Below are positions 1 through 7,192 of a DNA stretch of 12,986 nt, one piece after another. A program made the position numbers and the translations under genes. The stretch covers positions 24,172 to 37,157 of the forward strand of contig PBJL01000014.1 of NCBI GenBank assembly GCA_002721105.1, written 5' to 3'. This DNA is from Acidiferrobacteraceae bacterium. Lineage in GTDB: Bacteria > Pseudomonadota > Gammaproteobacteria > Arenicellales > UBA868. The notes below the pieces were generated by a model, which did not search any database, had not been told where the DNA came from, and was given only the letters and a program-made list of their open reading frames with translations. How positions within the stretch are numbered: position 1 is the stretch's first letter; each line of letters begins with the position of its first letter.

Positions 1-48
1 GGAGAACGAAATAATCAGATACCGTGGTCTAGAGAACATTTGTACTGA
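1..48 (+). CDS. possible 3' end of an upstream gene (partial)
   Basis: Frame 1 is open from the left edge to a TGA at 46-48 and encodes 15 residues ending IPWSREHLY. It stops 15 bases before the next start, a spacing that fits an upstream co-oriented gene. Fifteen residues are too few to name a family, and a chance open stretch is quite possible. A second frame also stays open through this region to a stop at 92-94, but it would run into the next gene. Confidence 0.3.
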   Translation, partial: GERNNQIPWSREHLY

Positions 49-63
49 CTGTGTGATTAGAAT

Positions 64-369
64 ATGCAGAGAGTCTTTACCGCGGGAACCCTAGTTGAGG
101 CCCATCTCGTGAAAACTCTTTTAGAGGCTAATTCTATTAGGTCTAATGTGTTTAATGAAAACGCCCAAGGTGCTAGTGGAGAATTACCTCTAACCGAGGT
201 TTGGCCCGAGGTTTGGATAGATGACGATCGTTTTGCCGCGTCAGCACAATCAATTGTACGAGAGTATGAGGAAACCTCAATTGTAGAAACGAATCTTAAT
301 TGCCAAGCTTGCGGAGAGCAAAATCCAAAGAATTTTGAAATATGTTGGGCTTGCGGAATAATTTTATAA
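64..369 (+). CDS. DUF2007-type putative signal-transducing protein with C-terminal zinc-ribbon tail
   Basis: This is a 101-residue cytoplasmic protein with no signal peptide or membrane segment. The N-terminal half (about residues 1-70) has the DUF2007 pattern: a start like MQRVFTAGT, then a helix like EAHLVKTLLEANSI, a short strand, and a WPEVWIDDD segment followed by a helix. This compact ACT-like fold is often labelled 'putative signal transducing protein', and its ligand and role are not established. The C-terminus adds CQAC (80-83) and CWAC (94-97), a four-cysteine pair that looks like a treble-clef or zinc-ribbon knuckle. The stop lies 20 bases before a strong promoter, so the gene probably belongs to the transcription unit before the leuS operon. 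No convincing Shine-Dalgarno sequence precedes the ATG. The family call is from memory of the pattern. Metal binding is inference. Confidence 0.8.
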   Translation: MQRVFTAGTLVEAHLVKTLLEANSIRSNVFNENAQGASGELPLTEVWPEVWIDDDRFAASAQSIVREYEETSIVETNLNCQACGEQNPKNFEICWACGIIL

Positions 370-388
370 AATTTTTGGTTACTTGGCC

Positions 389-417
389 TTGACATCGCAA
401 AATCGGTCGAATATAGC
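389..417 (+). promoter_or_regulatory. sigma70-type promoter for the DUF4389-leuS-lptE-holA run
   Basis: A perfect -35 hexamer TTGACA (389-394) is followed by a 17-nt spacer and TATAGC (412-417), which matches the -10 consensus at four of six positions. It lies in the only sizeable gap between the DUF2007 gene and the next gene, and transcription would start around 424, about 50 bases before the DUF4389 start codon. No operator-like palindrome is evident around it. Seen in sequence; activity is inferred. Confidence 0.65.
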
Positions 418-476
418 TTATATTTACAGATTAATTTTTTATCAACAATTTTTAGAACGCGATACCTACATGCCTT

Positions 477-785
477 ATGGATGAACTTAAAGAGAAAAAA
501 ATTAAAAATCCCGACTATTGGGTACGATTACTGCTTGTTTTATTGTACTTTGGTTTAGTATTTTATTTGGTAAGAGCTTTGGTTGGTATTGCTTTGGTAC
601 TCCAGTTTGTCATTGTTGCTTTATCAGGGAAAACTAATCATAGGGTCGTTCATTTCACTGGCAATCTCAATCAATTTAGTTATCATGTTCTTCAGTATGT
701 GACCTGGAATACGGATAATCGACCCTTCCCGTTTTCTGACTGGCCTGGCCCAATAGACCGTGATTCTGATTCCTTCAAATCTTAA
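477..785 (+). CDS. DUF4389 family small membrane protein
   Basis: This 102-residue protein has a short charged N-terminus (residues 1-13, Lys-rich), a long hydrophobic stretch (about 16-50) that could form one or two membrane helices, and a cytosolic or periplasmic tail. The tail ends in the hallmark RPFPFSDWP (82-90), preceded by an aromatic helix with a VTWNTDN turn. This pattern identifies the DUF4389 family, found in many Gammaproteobacteria and of unknown function. It is the first gene after the 389-417 promoter and ends 41 bases before leuS, so co-transcription with leuS is likely. The start is the only reasonable ATG. An ATG seven bases earlier, out of frame, meets a stop within a few codons. 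The Shine-Dalgarno sequence is poor. No catalytic residues are apparent. Confidence 0.88.
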   Translation: MDELKEKKIKNPDYWVRLLLVLLYFGLVFYLVRALVGIALVLQFVIVALSGKTNHRVVHFTGNLNQFSYHVLQYVTWNTDNRPFPFSDWPGPIDRDSDSFKS

Positions 786-816
786 AGTTTCATCAACTTA
801 GTTTAAGATATATGCA

Positions 817-822
817 AGGTGT
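817..822 (+). promoter_or_regulatory. ribosome binding site that selects the leuS start
   Basis: AAGGTG lies 4 bases before the ATG at 827. It falls inside the extra five codons that a start at the upstream in-frame ATG (812) would add. The 812 start has no comparable purine-rich site, which supports initiation at 827. Confidence 0.6.
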
Positions 823-826
823 TCTA

Positions 827-3418
827 ATGCAGTCAAGCTATGACCCTATAGAAATAGAAGAACAAGCTCAATCTTATTGGGAAGACAATCTTAGTTTTCG
901 GGTTATGGAAAAGCCAGAAAAGGAAAAATTTTATTGTCTATCAATGTTGCCTTACCCTTCTGGCAATCTTCACATGGGCCATGTTCGAAATTACACAATC
1001 GGCGACGTGATGAGTCGGTATCAGCGGATGCTTGGTCGTAATGTAATGCAGCCCATGGGTTGGGATGCATTTGGTTTACCAGCGGAAAACGCTGCGATCC
1101 AAAGACAAGTACCGCCAGCTGAGTGGACCTACCAAAACATAGATCATATGAAGGGACAGCTTAAGCGTATGGGATTTGGCTATGATTGGTCAAGGGAAGT
1201 CACCACATGTCGACCAGATTATTATCGTTGGGAACAATGGTTTTTTTCTCGATTGGTAAAGAAAGGTTTAGCGTACCGCCGTAATTCGGTGGTCAATTGG
1301 GATCCTGTCGATCAGACTGTGCTTGCAAACGAACAGGTCATTGATGGTAGAGGTTGGCGATCTGGTGCAGTAGTAGAAAAGCGAGAGATACCACAGTGGT
1401 TTATCAGGATAACTTCTTATGCTGATGAACTTCTAGATGGACTTGATTCAATGCATGGCTGGCCAGAGTCAGTTAAGGCTATGCAGAGAAATTGGATTGG
1501 TCGTTCAGAAGGTTTAGAAATTGATTTTAGGTTGGCAGAAGACATAGATAGCCCACTCCGTGTCTTTACAACTCGGCCCGACACTATTTATGGAGCAACT
1601 TTCATGGCTGTCTCGGCAGATCATCCTTTGTCTATATTAGTAGCGGCTAAAGATCCATTAATAGCAGAGTTTCTTCGTTCCTGTCGCAATAGTGCAATTA
1701 GCGAGTTTGAGCAAGAGACAGCGGAAAAGCGGGGAATGTCTTTGAATGTGAATGCTATAAATCCTTTAAGTGGTGAAAAAATTCCTGTCTGGGTTGCGAA
1801 TTTTGTCCTAATTGGTTATGGCACGGGAGCTATCATGGGAGTACCTGCCCATGACGATCGCGATCATGAATTTGCGACCCGCTACAAAATTCCTATCCGG
1901 CAGGTAATAGCACCGACGACTGACATATTTCTCGATGTACAGCAGGAAGCATGGACTGGCAAGGAAGACGTTGTCACCGTCAATTCGGAGCATTTTTCTG
2001 GTCTTGATTTCCAAGATGCCTTTGATCAAATTTCAGATTTTTTGGTTGACTGCAGAATGGGAGAAAGAAAAGTCAACTACCGCCTACGAGACTGGGGCGT
2101 TTCAAGGCAGAGGTACTGGGGCTGTCCTATCCCGATTGTTTATTGCGAACGGTGTGGTCCCGTCTCGGTGCCCGACGAGCAATTGCCAGTTGTTTTGCCG
2201 GAAGATGTAAAATTTATGGGGGTGCAATCGCCATTAAAGACTTTGGATGAGTGGAAGCAAACAGTTTGCCCTGAATGCGGTTCTGCCGCTAATCGGGAGA
2301 CAGATACCTTCGATACTTTCGTCGAATCTAGTTGGTATTATGCTCGGTATTGTAGTCCCGATGCTATGTCAATGTTGGATGAGCGAGCTAACTATTGGCT
2401 ACCCGTCGATCACTATATTGGAGGTATTGAGCATGCGGTATTGCATCTCTTATATTTTCGTTTTTGGCATAAACTAATGCGAGATATAGGAATAGTAGAG
2501 TCTCATGAGCCTACACAAAAATTGTTATGCCAGGGAATGGTTTTATCGAAAGCATACTATCGCGATACAGAGGGTGAAGGTCGAAAGTGGATTCGGCCAG
2601 AGGAGATTGAAATAAGAGTTGATGCCTCTAGTGCTGCAGAAGAGCCTATATGGTTAGTTGACGGAAAAATAGTTGAAACAACTGGTTGGACCACGATGTC
2701 AAAGTCAAAAAATAACGGTACAGACCCACAAAAACTAATTGATCAATATGGGGCTGACACGGTGCGACTGTTTACAATGTTTGCTTCACCGCCTGATCAA
2801 GCTCTCGAATGGAATGATGACGCTGTGGCAGGATCACAACGATTTCTGCGTCGTTTGTGGGTTTTCGTATACCGATTTCAGTTGTTGCCTAAAGCAGGAA
2901 TTACGGATTTTACATCGGCGGATGATGAAACAAAATTACTAAGGCGTGAAGTGCACACGCTCTTACAAAAGGTTTGCCGGGACATGGAGCGTACGCAATA
3001 CAATACTGTAGTTGCAGCTTGTATGGAGATGCTTAAGATATTAGATAGGTTTGACGTGGATGGAGGTGCAGAAAGAAAGGCAGCCGTGAGTGAAGCGCTT
3101 AGTATTATGATTCGAGTGTTAGCTCCTTTCGCACCTCATATTTCTCATAGTTTATGGAACTCCCTGGGCGAGGATACTGAGTTACTTGATGCTACTTGGC
3201 CGGAGGTAGATCCATCAGCATTGAAGTCAGATACTATTCGACTAGTAGTGCAAATAAATGGTAAATTGCGCGGGCAGATCGACATTGTTGCAAATGCTAA
3301 CGACAAAGAAATCCAGGATGCAGTATTAAGTGAAAATTGGATATCCGACCATGTTGGCACCGGTACTATAAAAAAATTTATCATTGTGCCAGGAAGATTA
3401 GTTAATGTTGTTGTTTAA
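827..3418 (+). CDS. leuS: leucyl-tRNA synthetase (LeuRS)
   Basis: LeuRS charges tRNA-Leu with leucine using ATP in the cytoplasm. It is a class Ia synthetase, and its 863 residues are close to the 860 of E. coli LeuRS. The Rossmann-fold HIGH signature is HMGH (49-52), in the family context PYPSGNLHMGHVRNYTIGD. The inserted CP1 editing domain carries TTRPDT (248-253) and GTGAIMGVPAHDDRD (332-346), whose Asp residues clear mischarged tRNA. Two cysteine pairs, CERC (440-443) and CPEC (481-484), suggest a bound zinc that E. coli LeuRS lacks here. The KMSKS loop reads TMSKS (623-627): its first Lys is Thr, encoded ACG, in the otherwise standard context SKSKNNG. An anticodon-binding helical domain and the C-terminal domain (VVVQINGKLRG region) complete the enzyme. 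The start at 827 gives MQSSYDPIEIE, matching the family N-terminus, and has a good ribosome binding site. A start at 812 would add five residues. Confidence 0.99.
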   Translation: MQSSYDPIEIEEQAQSYWEDNLSFRVMEKPEKEKFYCLSMLPYPSGNLHMGHVRNYTIGDVMSRYQRMLGRNVMQPMGWDAFGLPAENAAIQRQVPPAEWTYQNIDHMKGQLKRMGFGYDWSREVTTCRPDYYRWEQWFFSRLVKKGLAYRRNSVVNWDPVDQTVLANEQVIDGRGWRSGAVVEKREIPQWFIRITSYADELLDGLDSMHGWPESVKAMQRNWIGRSEGLEIDFRLAEDIDSPLRVFTTRPDTIYGATFMAVSADHPLSILVAAKDPLIAEFLRSCRNSAISEFEQETAEKRGMSLNVNAINPLSGEKIPVWVANFVLIGYGTGAIMGVPAHDDRDHEFATRYKIPIRQVIAPTTDIFLDVQQEAWTGKEDVVTVNSEHFSGLDFQDAFDQISDFLVDCRMGERKVNYRLRDWGVSRQRYWGCPIPIVYCERCGPVSVPDEQLPVVLPEDVKFMGVQSPLKTLDEWKQTVCPECGSAANRETDTFDTFVESSWYYARYCSPDAMSMLDERANYWLPVDHYIGGIEHAVLHLLYFRFWHKLMRDIGIVESHEPTQKLLCQGMVLSKAYYRDTEGEGRKWIRPEEIEIRVDASSAAEEPIWLVDGKIVETTGWTTMSKSKNNGTDPQKLIDQYGADTVRLFTMFASPPDQALEWNDDAVAGSQRFLRRLWVFVYRFQLLPKAGITDFTSADDETKLLRREVHTLLQKVCRDMERTQYNTVVAACMEMLKILDRFDVDGGAERKAAVSEALSIMIRVLAPFAPHISHSLWNSLGEDTELLDATWPEVDPSALKSDTIRLVVQINGKLRGQIDIVANANDKEIQDAVLSENWISDHVGTGTIKKFIIVPGRLVNVVV

Positions 3419-3449
3419 AAAATTCTGGTGAAACTATGTATACAATCAA

Positions 3450-3953
3450 GTGCGTAAGTTAATTCAGAATACCTGCATCTCGATAATTTTGCTACTAGTA
3501 TCCGGCTGTGGTTTTCATCTTCGGGGCCAGCAATCAATACCCCACTATATGGAAAAAACATATGTTGAAGGAGATAATGCAGAGCTAGTTGCGAAGTTAA
3601 ATCTAGAACTGAGATCGCGTGGGGTGGAGGCGATAAAAGAACAATCGGATGCGACTATCATACTCGACTTATTGCGGGTCACATATTTGCGAGAGGTGAG
3701 ATCTATCGATAATCGTGGCAAGGTTAATGGTTATATATCAAAGTATGAAGTTGAATATCGTGTATTAATGCCGAATCTAGATATATTATTAGATAAGACT
3801 CTGATAACACTAAGCTCTAGTCTCGAATATGACAGCGGGCAAGTGTTGGAACTAGAGTTGGAAGAAGAGTTGTTACGCGATGAATTATTGAATCAGCTAG
3901 CCAAAAGAATTGCTCAACGGCTAGAAGTTCTCGCGGAAGGTTTGATAGGCTGA
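3450..3953 (+). CDS. lptE: LPS-assembly lipoprotein LptE (RlpB)
   Basis: LptE is the outer-membrane lipoprotein that plugs the LptD barrel and helps insert lipopolysaccharide at the cell surface. The 167-residue product begins with a basic N-terminus and a hydrophobic segment ending in the lipobox VSGC (17-20). Processing would leave Cys20 as the lipidated N-terminus, followed by GFHLRG, the usual LptE opening. The mature part alternates strands with long helices, as in the family, and has the typical acidic helix LELELEEELLRDELLNQLAKRI near the end. The position directly after leuS and before holA is the classic gammaproteobacterial order. The start codon is GTG. An upstream ATG at 3436 is out of frame and stops quickly. 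The Shine-Dalgarno sequence is weak, and the gap to leuS is 31 bases. Confidence 0.96.
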   Translation: MRKLIQNTCISIILLLVSGCGFHLRGQQSIPHYMEKTYVEGDNAELVAKLNLELRSRGVEAIKEQSDATIILDLLRVTYLREVRSIDNRGKVNGYISKYEVEYRVLMPNLDILLDKTLITLSSSLEYDSGQVLELELEEELLRDELLNQLAKRIAQRLEVLAEGLIG

Positions 3954-4028
3954 CGATATTTTGTTAGACCATAATATAATTTGTTAATATGCTGACAAAT
4001 AAAAGACGTCAAGTTTGCATAAAAGTTA

Positions 4029-5093
4029 ATGAGATCAACGCCAACTACACTACCTTCCAGGCTTAAAAAGAGATTAGATCCAGTATATTTAATATTTGGT
4101 GCCGAAACTCTTTTGGTTGAGGAGAGTTCTGATCAAGTGCATCAACTAGCTAAGCAGAATGGTATAGAAGAGGTGATCCGTTTAACCGCTGGCCTTGATT
4201 TGGATTGGCAACAGTTTTTTGACATTACTCGTTCTATGAGTCTATTTTCAACTAAGCGACTTATTGAAATAAGGTTTCCGACCGGAAAGCTAACCAGTGA
4301 GGGCAGTAAAGTTTTGCTTTCCTATCTGGAGGAGAAGCATGATGACATAATTCTTTTATTGATTTCCGGACCCATCGAAAAGAGAACTCAAACTTCATCA
4401 TGGTTCAAGGAGGTAGATAAAAAAGGAGTTATCGTGGAAGCAGCAAACATACCGCCAAGAAGTTTAGTTGAATGGATTAGGGGGCGATTTTTATCAAAGG
4501 GGTTAAAAATAGGTTCAGAGGTAGCGGGAAAATTAGCATTCTATATTGAAGGAAATTTAATAGTAGCAGCACAGGAAATAGAAAAACTTAGTTTATTGCT
4601 TCATGAGGGCGAAGAAATAAATGATGATATGCTTAACGAATATATTTCTGGGCAAGCAAAATTTAGTGTTTATCAGTTTATAGATAGTTGTTTAGAAGGA
4701 TCAGTGGATCGTTCATTGCGAATCCTCGATCACTTAAGGAGAGATTCTATTGAATCTATAGTTATTATTTGGGCTTTAGCCCGTGAGACTCGTCATTTAC
4801 TCGAAATGTCTCAGAAAATTAATAGCGGTAAGGAAACGCACCTTGTTCTAAAGCAACATCGTGTTTGGTCTAGCCGTATAAAAATTGTTAAGTCCGTTTT
4901 GGAGCGTCATCACCCAGACTACTGGAAGGAGCTTTTAGCTCGACTTTCTGAGCTAGATCAAATAGCAAAAGGGCGACGTTTTGAAGTTGGTTCAATTTGG
5001 AACAATATAGAGAACATGGCCATATCAATTTCGGGGGTAGATCATCGTTTTCATTTAACCTTCTGCCCAAATCAAGATAGAATGTCAGCCTAA
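4029..5093 (+). CDS. holA: DNA polymerase III delta subunit
   Basis: Delta is the wrench of the clamp loader. With delta-prime and the gamma/tau ATPases it opens the beta sliding clamp and loads it at primed DNA. The 354 residues are close to the usual 340-350. The N-terminus fits the family: a short helix, then DPVYLIFGAETLLVEES (17-33), the degenerate Walker-like loop of delta, and later an FSTKRLIEIRFP strand that belongs to the beta-clamp-interacting N-terminal module. The C-terminal helical collar region (about 220-340) includes FSVYQFIDSCLEG and the ELDQIAKGR segment. The ATG at 4029 is the first start after an in-frame TAA at 4020-4022, so the start is well bounded. The gap to lptE is 75 bases with no clear terminator, so read-through from the leuS promoter is likely. 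Confidence 0.95.
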   Translation: MRSTPTTLPSRLKKRLDPVYLIFGAETLLVEESSDQVHQLAKQNGIEEVIRLTAGLDLDWQQFFDITRSMSLFSTKRLIEIRFPTGKLTSEGSKVLLSYLEEKHDDIILLLISGPIEKRTQTSSWFKEVDKKGVIVEAANIPPRSLVEWIRGRFLSKGLKIGSEVAGKLAFYIEGNLIVAAQEIEKLSLLLHEGEEINDDMLNEYISGQAKFSVYQFIDSCLEGSVDRSLRILDHLRRDSIESIVIIWALARETRHLLEMSQKINSGKETHLVLKQHRVWSSRIKIVKSVLERHHPDYWKELLARLSELDQIAKGRRFEVGSIWNNIENMAISISGVDHRFHLTFCPNQDRMSA

Positions 5094-5125
5094 TTTTTGG
5101 AGTTGAATTACTTTGGATAAAAACA

Positions 5126-5154
5126 TTGAGTGAAGTGACTGCTTTAATTATATA
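5126..5154 (+). promoter_or_regulatory. possible sigma70 promoter upstream of nadD
   Basis: TTGAGT (5126-5131), a 17-nt spacer and TATATA (5149-5154) lie in the 144-base gap between holA and nadD, followed by a T-run. The region is AT-rich, so chance matches are common. The gap is otherwise free of recognisable features. The pair could let nadD-rsfS-rlmH be transcribed separately. Confidence 0.35.
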
Positions 5155-5237
5155 TTTTTTAGTTTTGGACGGATTTTGTTGTTAAGGTTGAGAAATATTC
5201 ATTAGAGGCATTAGTAGGATTTAGCTCGGACGAGGAT

Positions 5238-5888
5238 TTGCACATTTCACAGTTGCCAATAATAGGTGTTTTTGGTGGGACATTCGATCCCATACATTTA
5301 GGTCATTTACGGACAGTATCATCAGTCCAGTCAAAACTTGCATTGGCTAGGGTCTTAATAGTGCCTGTTTATCATCCACCACATCGTACGACTCCATTAA
5401 CTGATTCCAAACATCGGGTGTCGATGATCGAATTAGCCATAAATGAGTTTCCTAAATTAGAGTGTGATGATCGAGAGATCCAACGCGGAGGTATTTCTTA
5501 TACTTATTTGACTGCGAAAGAACTGAGGAAAGAATTTGGTGAATCACCTTTATGTTTAATTATAGGTCTTGATTCATTTTTGGATTTACCTGGTTGGCAT
5601 TGTTGGGATAAGATCCTTGACAACGTTCATATTGTTGTAATGAACCGCCCCGGTTGGCGGCTACCATATCCGTTACCAAAATGGTGTCATGATGTAGTAA
5701 TAGTGGATGATCCTGTTAAATTGAAAGAGAGGTCAGCTGGTTATGTTTATTGTATATCTGTCCCGTCTATTGATATCAATTCAACAATGATCCGAGATGT
5801 ATTGTTAAAAAAGGATCGGATTAATAATACGTTGCCTAGCAGTGTTCTTAGTTATATAAGGAGCAATAAACTTTATGAAAGCCACTGA
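5238..5888 (+). CDS. nadD: nicotinate-nucleotide adenylyltransferase (NaMN adenylyltransferase)
   Basis: NadD transfers AMP from ATP to nicotinate mononucleotide, giving deamido-NAD, the penultimate step of NAD synthesis. The 216-residue product shows the nucleotidyltransferase opening GGTFDPIHLGH (13-23) with its HxGH motif (20-23). It also has RGGISYT (83-89) in the substrate loop, GLDSF (110-114), and a C-terminal NSTMIR (181-186) that stands for the usual SSTxIR ATP-binding motif. The start is uncertain. TTG at 5238 has GAGGA almost touching it. The in-frame TTG at 5253 would give MPIIGVFGG but has no ribosome binding site. No ATG or GTG occurs between the upstream in-frame stop (5160-5162) and the GGTFDP motif. 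The 3' end overlaps rsfS by 14 bases. Confidence 0.95.
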   Translation: MHISQLPIIGVFGGTFDPIHLGHLRTVSSVQSKLALARVLIVPVYHPPHRTTPLTDSKHRVSMIELAINEFPKLECDDREIQRGGISYTYLTAKELRKEFGESPLCLIIGLDSFLDLPGWHCWDKILDNVHIVVMNRPGWRLPYPLPKWCHDVVIVDDPVKLKERSAGYVYCISVPSIDINSTMIRDVLLKKDRINNTLPSSVLSYIRSNKLYESH

Positions 5889-6273
5889 TGTTGATAGCTA
5901 TGAATTGAAGTTGTCACAGGTAATTGTAATAGAATTAGAAGAAGCTAAAGCAAACGATATTTGTCAGTTGGATGTCAGAAAACTTACTGATATTACGGAT
6001 TTTATGGTAATTGCTAGTGGCACTTCCCATCGACATGTTCATGCAATGGCGGATAGGGTTCGTGACGCGGCACGCCGACACAATTTTCGCCCAATTGGAT
6101 TAGAAGGTGAGTTAGAAAACAACTGGATACTGATCGATTTTTCTGATGTCGTAGTGCATTTAATGATGCCTGAGGTAAGGCACTTTTATAGTCTGGAACG
6201 ACTATGGAATGAACATTTAACGAAATCATCAAAAGTTTTGCAAGATGATCCGGCCGAGAAAAATTTCACATGA
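5875..6273 (+). CDS. rsfS: ribosomal silencing factor RsfS
   Basis: RsfS (Iojap/YbeB family) binds ribosomal protein uL14 and blocks joining of the 30S and 50S subunits in starved cells. The 132-residue protein has the full family pattern: LDVRKLTDITDFMVIASGTS (32-51), followed by RHVHAMAD, GLEGELENNWILIDF (75-89) and DVVVHLMMPEVRHFYSLERLW (91-111). A family-unrelated polar tail follows. The ATG lies inside the end of nadD, with AAGGAG at 5858-5863 (11-nt spacing), and the stop overlaps the rlmH start as ATGA, so translation of the three genes is probably coupled. The adjacent cobC/phpB gene found between nadD and rsfS in E. coli is absent. Confidence 0.97.
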   Translation: MKATDVDSYELKLSQVIVIELEEAKANDICQLDVRKLTDITDFMVIASGTSHRHVHAMADRVRDAARRHNFRPIGLEGELENNWILIDFSDVVVHLMMPEVRHFYSLERLWNEHLTKSSKVLQDDPAEKNFT

Positions 6274-6746
6274 GAGTGTTGGTAATTGCTGTAGGTGACC
6301 GCGGCCCAAAGTGGGTAACAGAGAGTTGCAAGACATACGCTAATCGTCTAGGAAAACCATGGATAATTGAATTAAAGGAAATTTCAACCGAAAGGCGTGG
6401 TAATAATGCGCATATAGGAAAAATAATTAGTGCGGAGGGAAGCCGTATATTAGCAGCTATCCCAAATGATTATCACATAGTAGCTTTGGATCAAAAGGGC
6501 GATCAATTTACTACTGAAAAATTATCTGATTTTTTCCTTCAGTGGACTGAAAATAGCCAGAATGTAGCATTTTTGGTGGGAGGGCCCGATGGATTGTCGG
6601 CTGATGTTTTAGAAGGAGCTGATAAGGTGTGGGCTCTGTCTCAATTTACGATGGCAAGTTCAGTTGCACGTTTAGTAATCTTTGAACAAATTTATCGAGC
6701 TATTAGCATTCTACGTGGCCTCCCTTACCATCGTAGTTCAGGTTAG
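6270..6746 (+). CDS. rlmH: 23S rRNA (pseudouridine1915-N3)-methyltransferase RlmH
   Basis: RlmH, a SPOUT-class knotted methyltransferase, uses S-adenosylmethionine to methylate pseudouridine 1915 in helix 69 of 23S rRNA, acting on assembled 70S ribosomes. The 158 residues are near the standard 155-156. The AdoMet-binding knot is seen in VALDQKGDQF (71-80) and LVGGPDGLS (102-110), and the C-terminus ends with the typical EQIYRAISILRGLPYHR. One conserved stretch departs from the norm: where E. coli-like enzymes have TLPHPLVR, this protein has TMASSVAR (127-134), losing the Pro and His. The rest of the knot and the C-terminal Tyr-His are intact, so activity is likely kept. The start overlaps the rsfS stop (ATGA). 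Confidence 0.96.
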   Translation: MRVLVIAVGDRGPKWVTESCKTYANRLGKPWIIELKEISTERRGNNAHIGKIISAEGSRILAAIPNDYHIVALDQKGDQFTTEKLSDFFLQWTENSQNVAFLVGGPDGLSADVLEGADKVWALSQFTMASSVARLVIFEQIYRAISILRGLPYHRSSG

Positions 6747-6793
6747 ATTTTAAATGCTTTTTGTACCGCTCTTGCAAAACCTACACTGTTTAA

Positions 6794-7192
6794 ATGGTCA
6801 ATAAATTTTCTTTTTCGTTGTTTTTGTTACTTTTATGTTTTTTTAATTTTTCTTATGCTGAAAACAATCCACCGGTTGGTGCGCCTATGGTTTTAATAGA
6901 TGAGAAACTTTATTATAAGGACTGGCCGGTCCGTCGGAACACAAAGATCTTACTTGAGCTGAATATCTTCCGAAAAATATTGTCTGTATTTGATGAGCAA
7001 TCTGATCACGAAATCGTTATACGTTTTCCAGGAGGTGACCGCGGAAATGCTTGGGCAATAGAATTCAAGGAATGGTTAGTGTCTCTAGGCATACCATCTC
7101 AGTATATATTTCTAGAGTCGGCTTCTGGTGGTGTTGACTATCTTGTGATCATTCTTGAGTTTAGCAATTTTAGAATCGGTGATCAGGAATGA
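6794..7192 (+). CDS. small exported protein of unknown function
   Basis: I do not recognise a named family. The 132-residue product starts with a textbook signal peptide: MVNK, a hydrophobic run rich in Phe and Leu, and a likely signal peptidase I site after Tyr-Ala at about residue 22. The mature part of about 110 residues would be periplasmic. It has a PVRRNTKILLEL segment, then a strand like HEIVIRFPGGDRGN, a helix containing EWLVSLGIPS and a final strand DYLVIIL. That strand-helix-strand order, with the GIPS turn, faintly recalls OmpA-like domains, but the peptidoglycan-binding Asp/Arg pattern is not evident. There are no membrane segments after the signal peptide and no Cys in the mature part. 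The stop overlaps the next start as ATGA, so it is probably translated with the Nit hydrolase. The start has no good Shine-Dalgarno sequence. Confidence 0.82.
   Translation: MVNKFSFSLFLLLLCFFNFSYAENNPPVGAPMVLIDEKLYYKDWPVRRNTKILLELNIFRKILSVFDEQSDHEIVIRFPGGDRGNAWAIEFKEWLVSLGIPSQYIFLESASGGVDYLVIILEFSNFRIGDQE

Noticed and set aside
57..395. 112-residue open frame on the minus strand opposite the DUF2007 gene
   Set aside because: It lies opposite a gene with recognisable family pattern and cysteine motifs, and its own translation shows no family pattern.
5094..5237. Possible remnant gene (for example proA, which precedes nadD in Pseudomonas) between holA and nadD
   Set aside because: The 144 bases show no proA-like residues, and E. 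coli also has holA directly followed by nadD, so no loss needs to be invoked.
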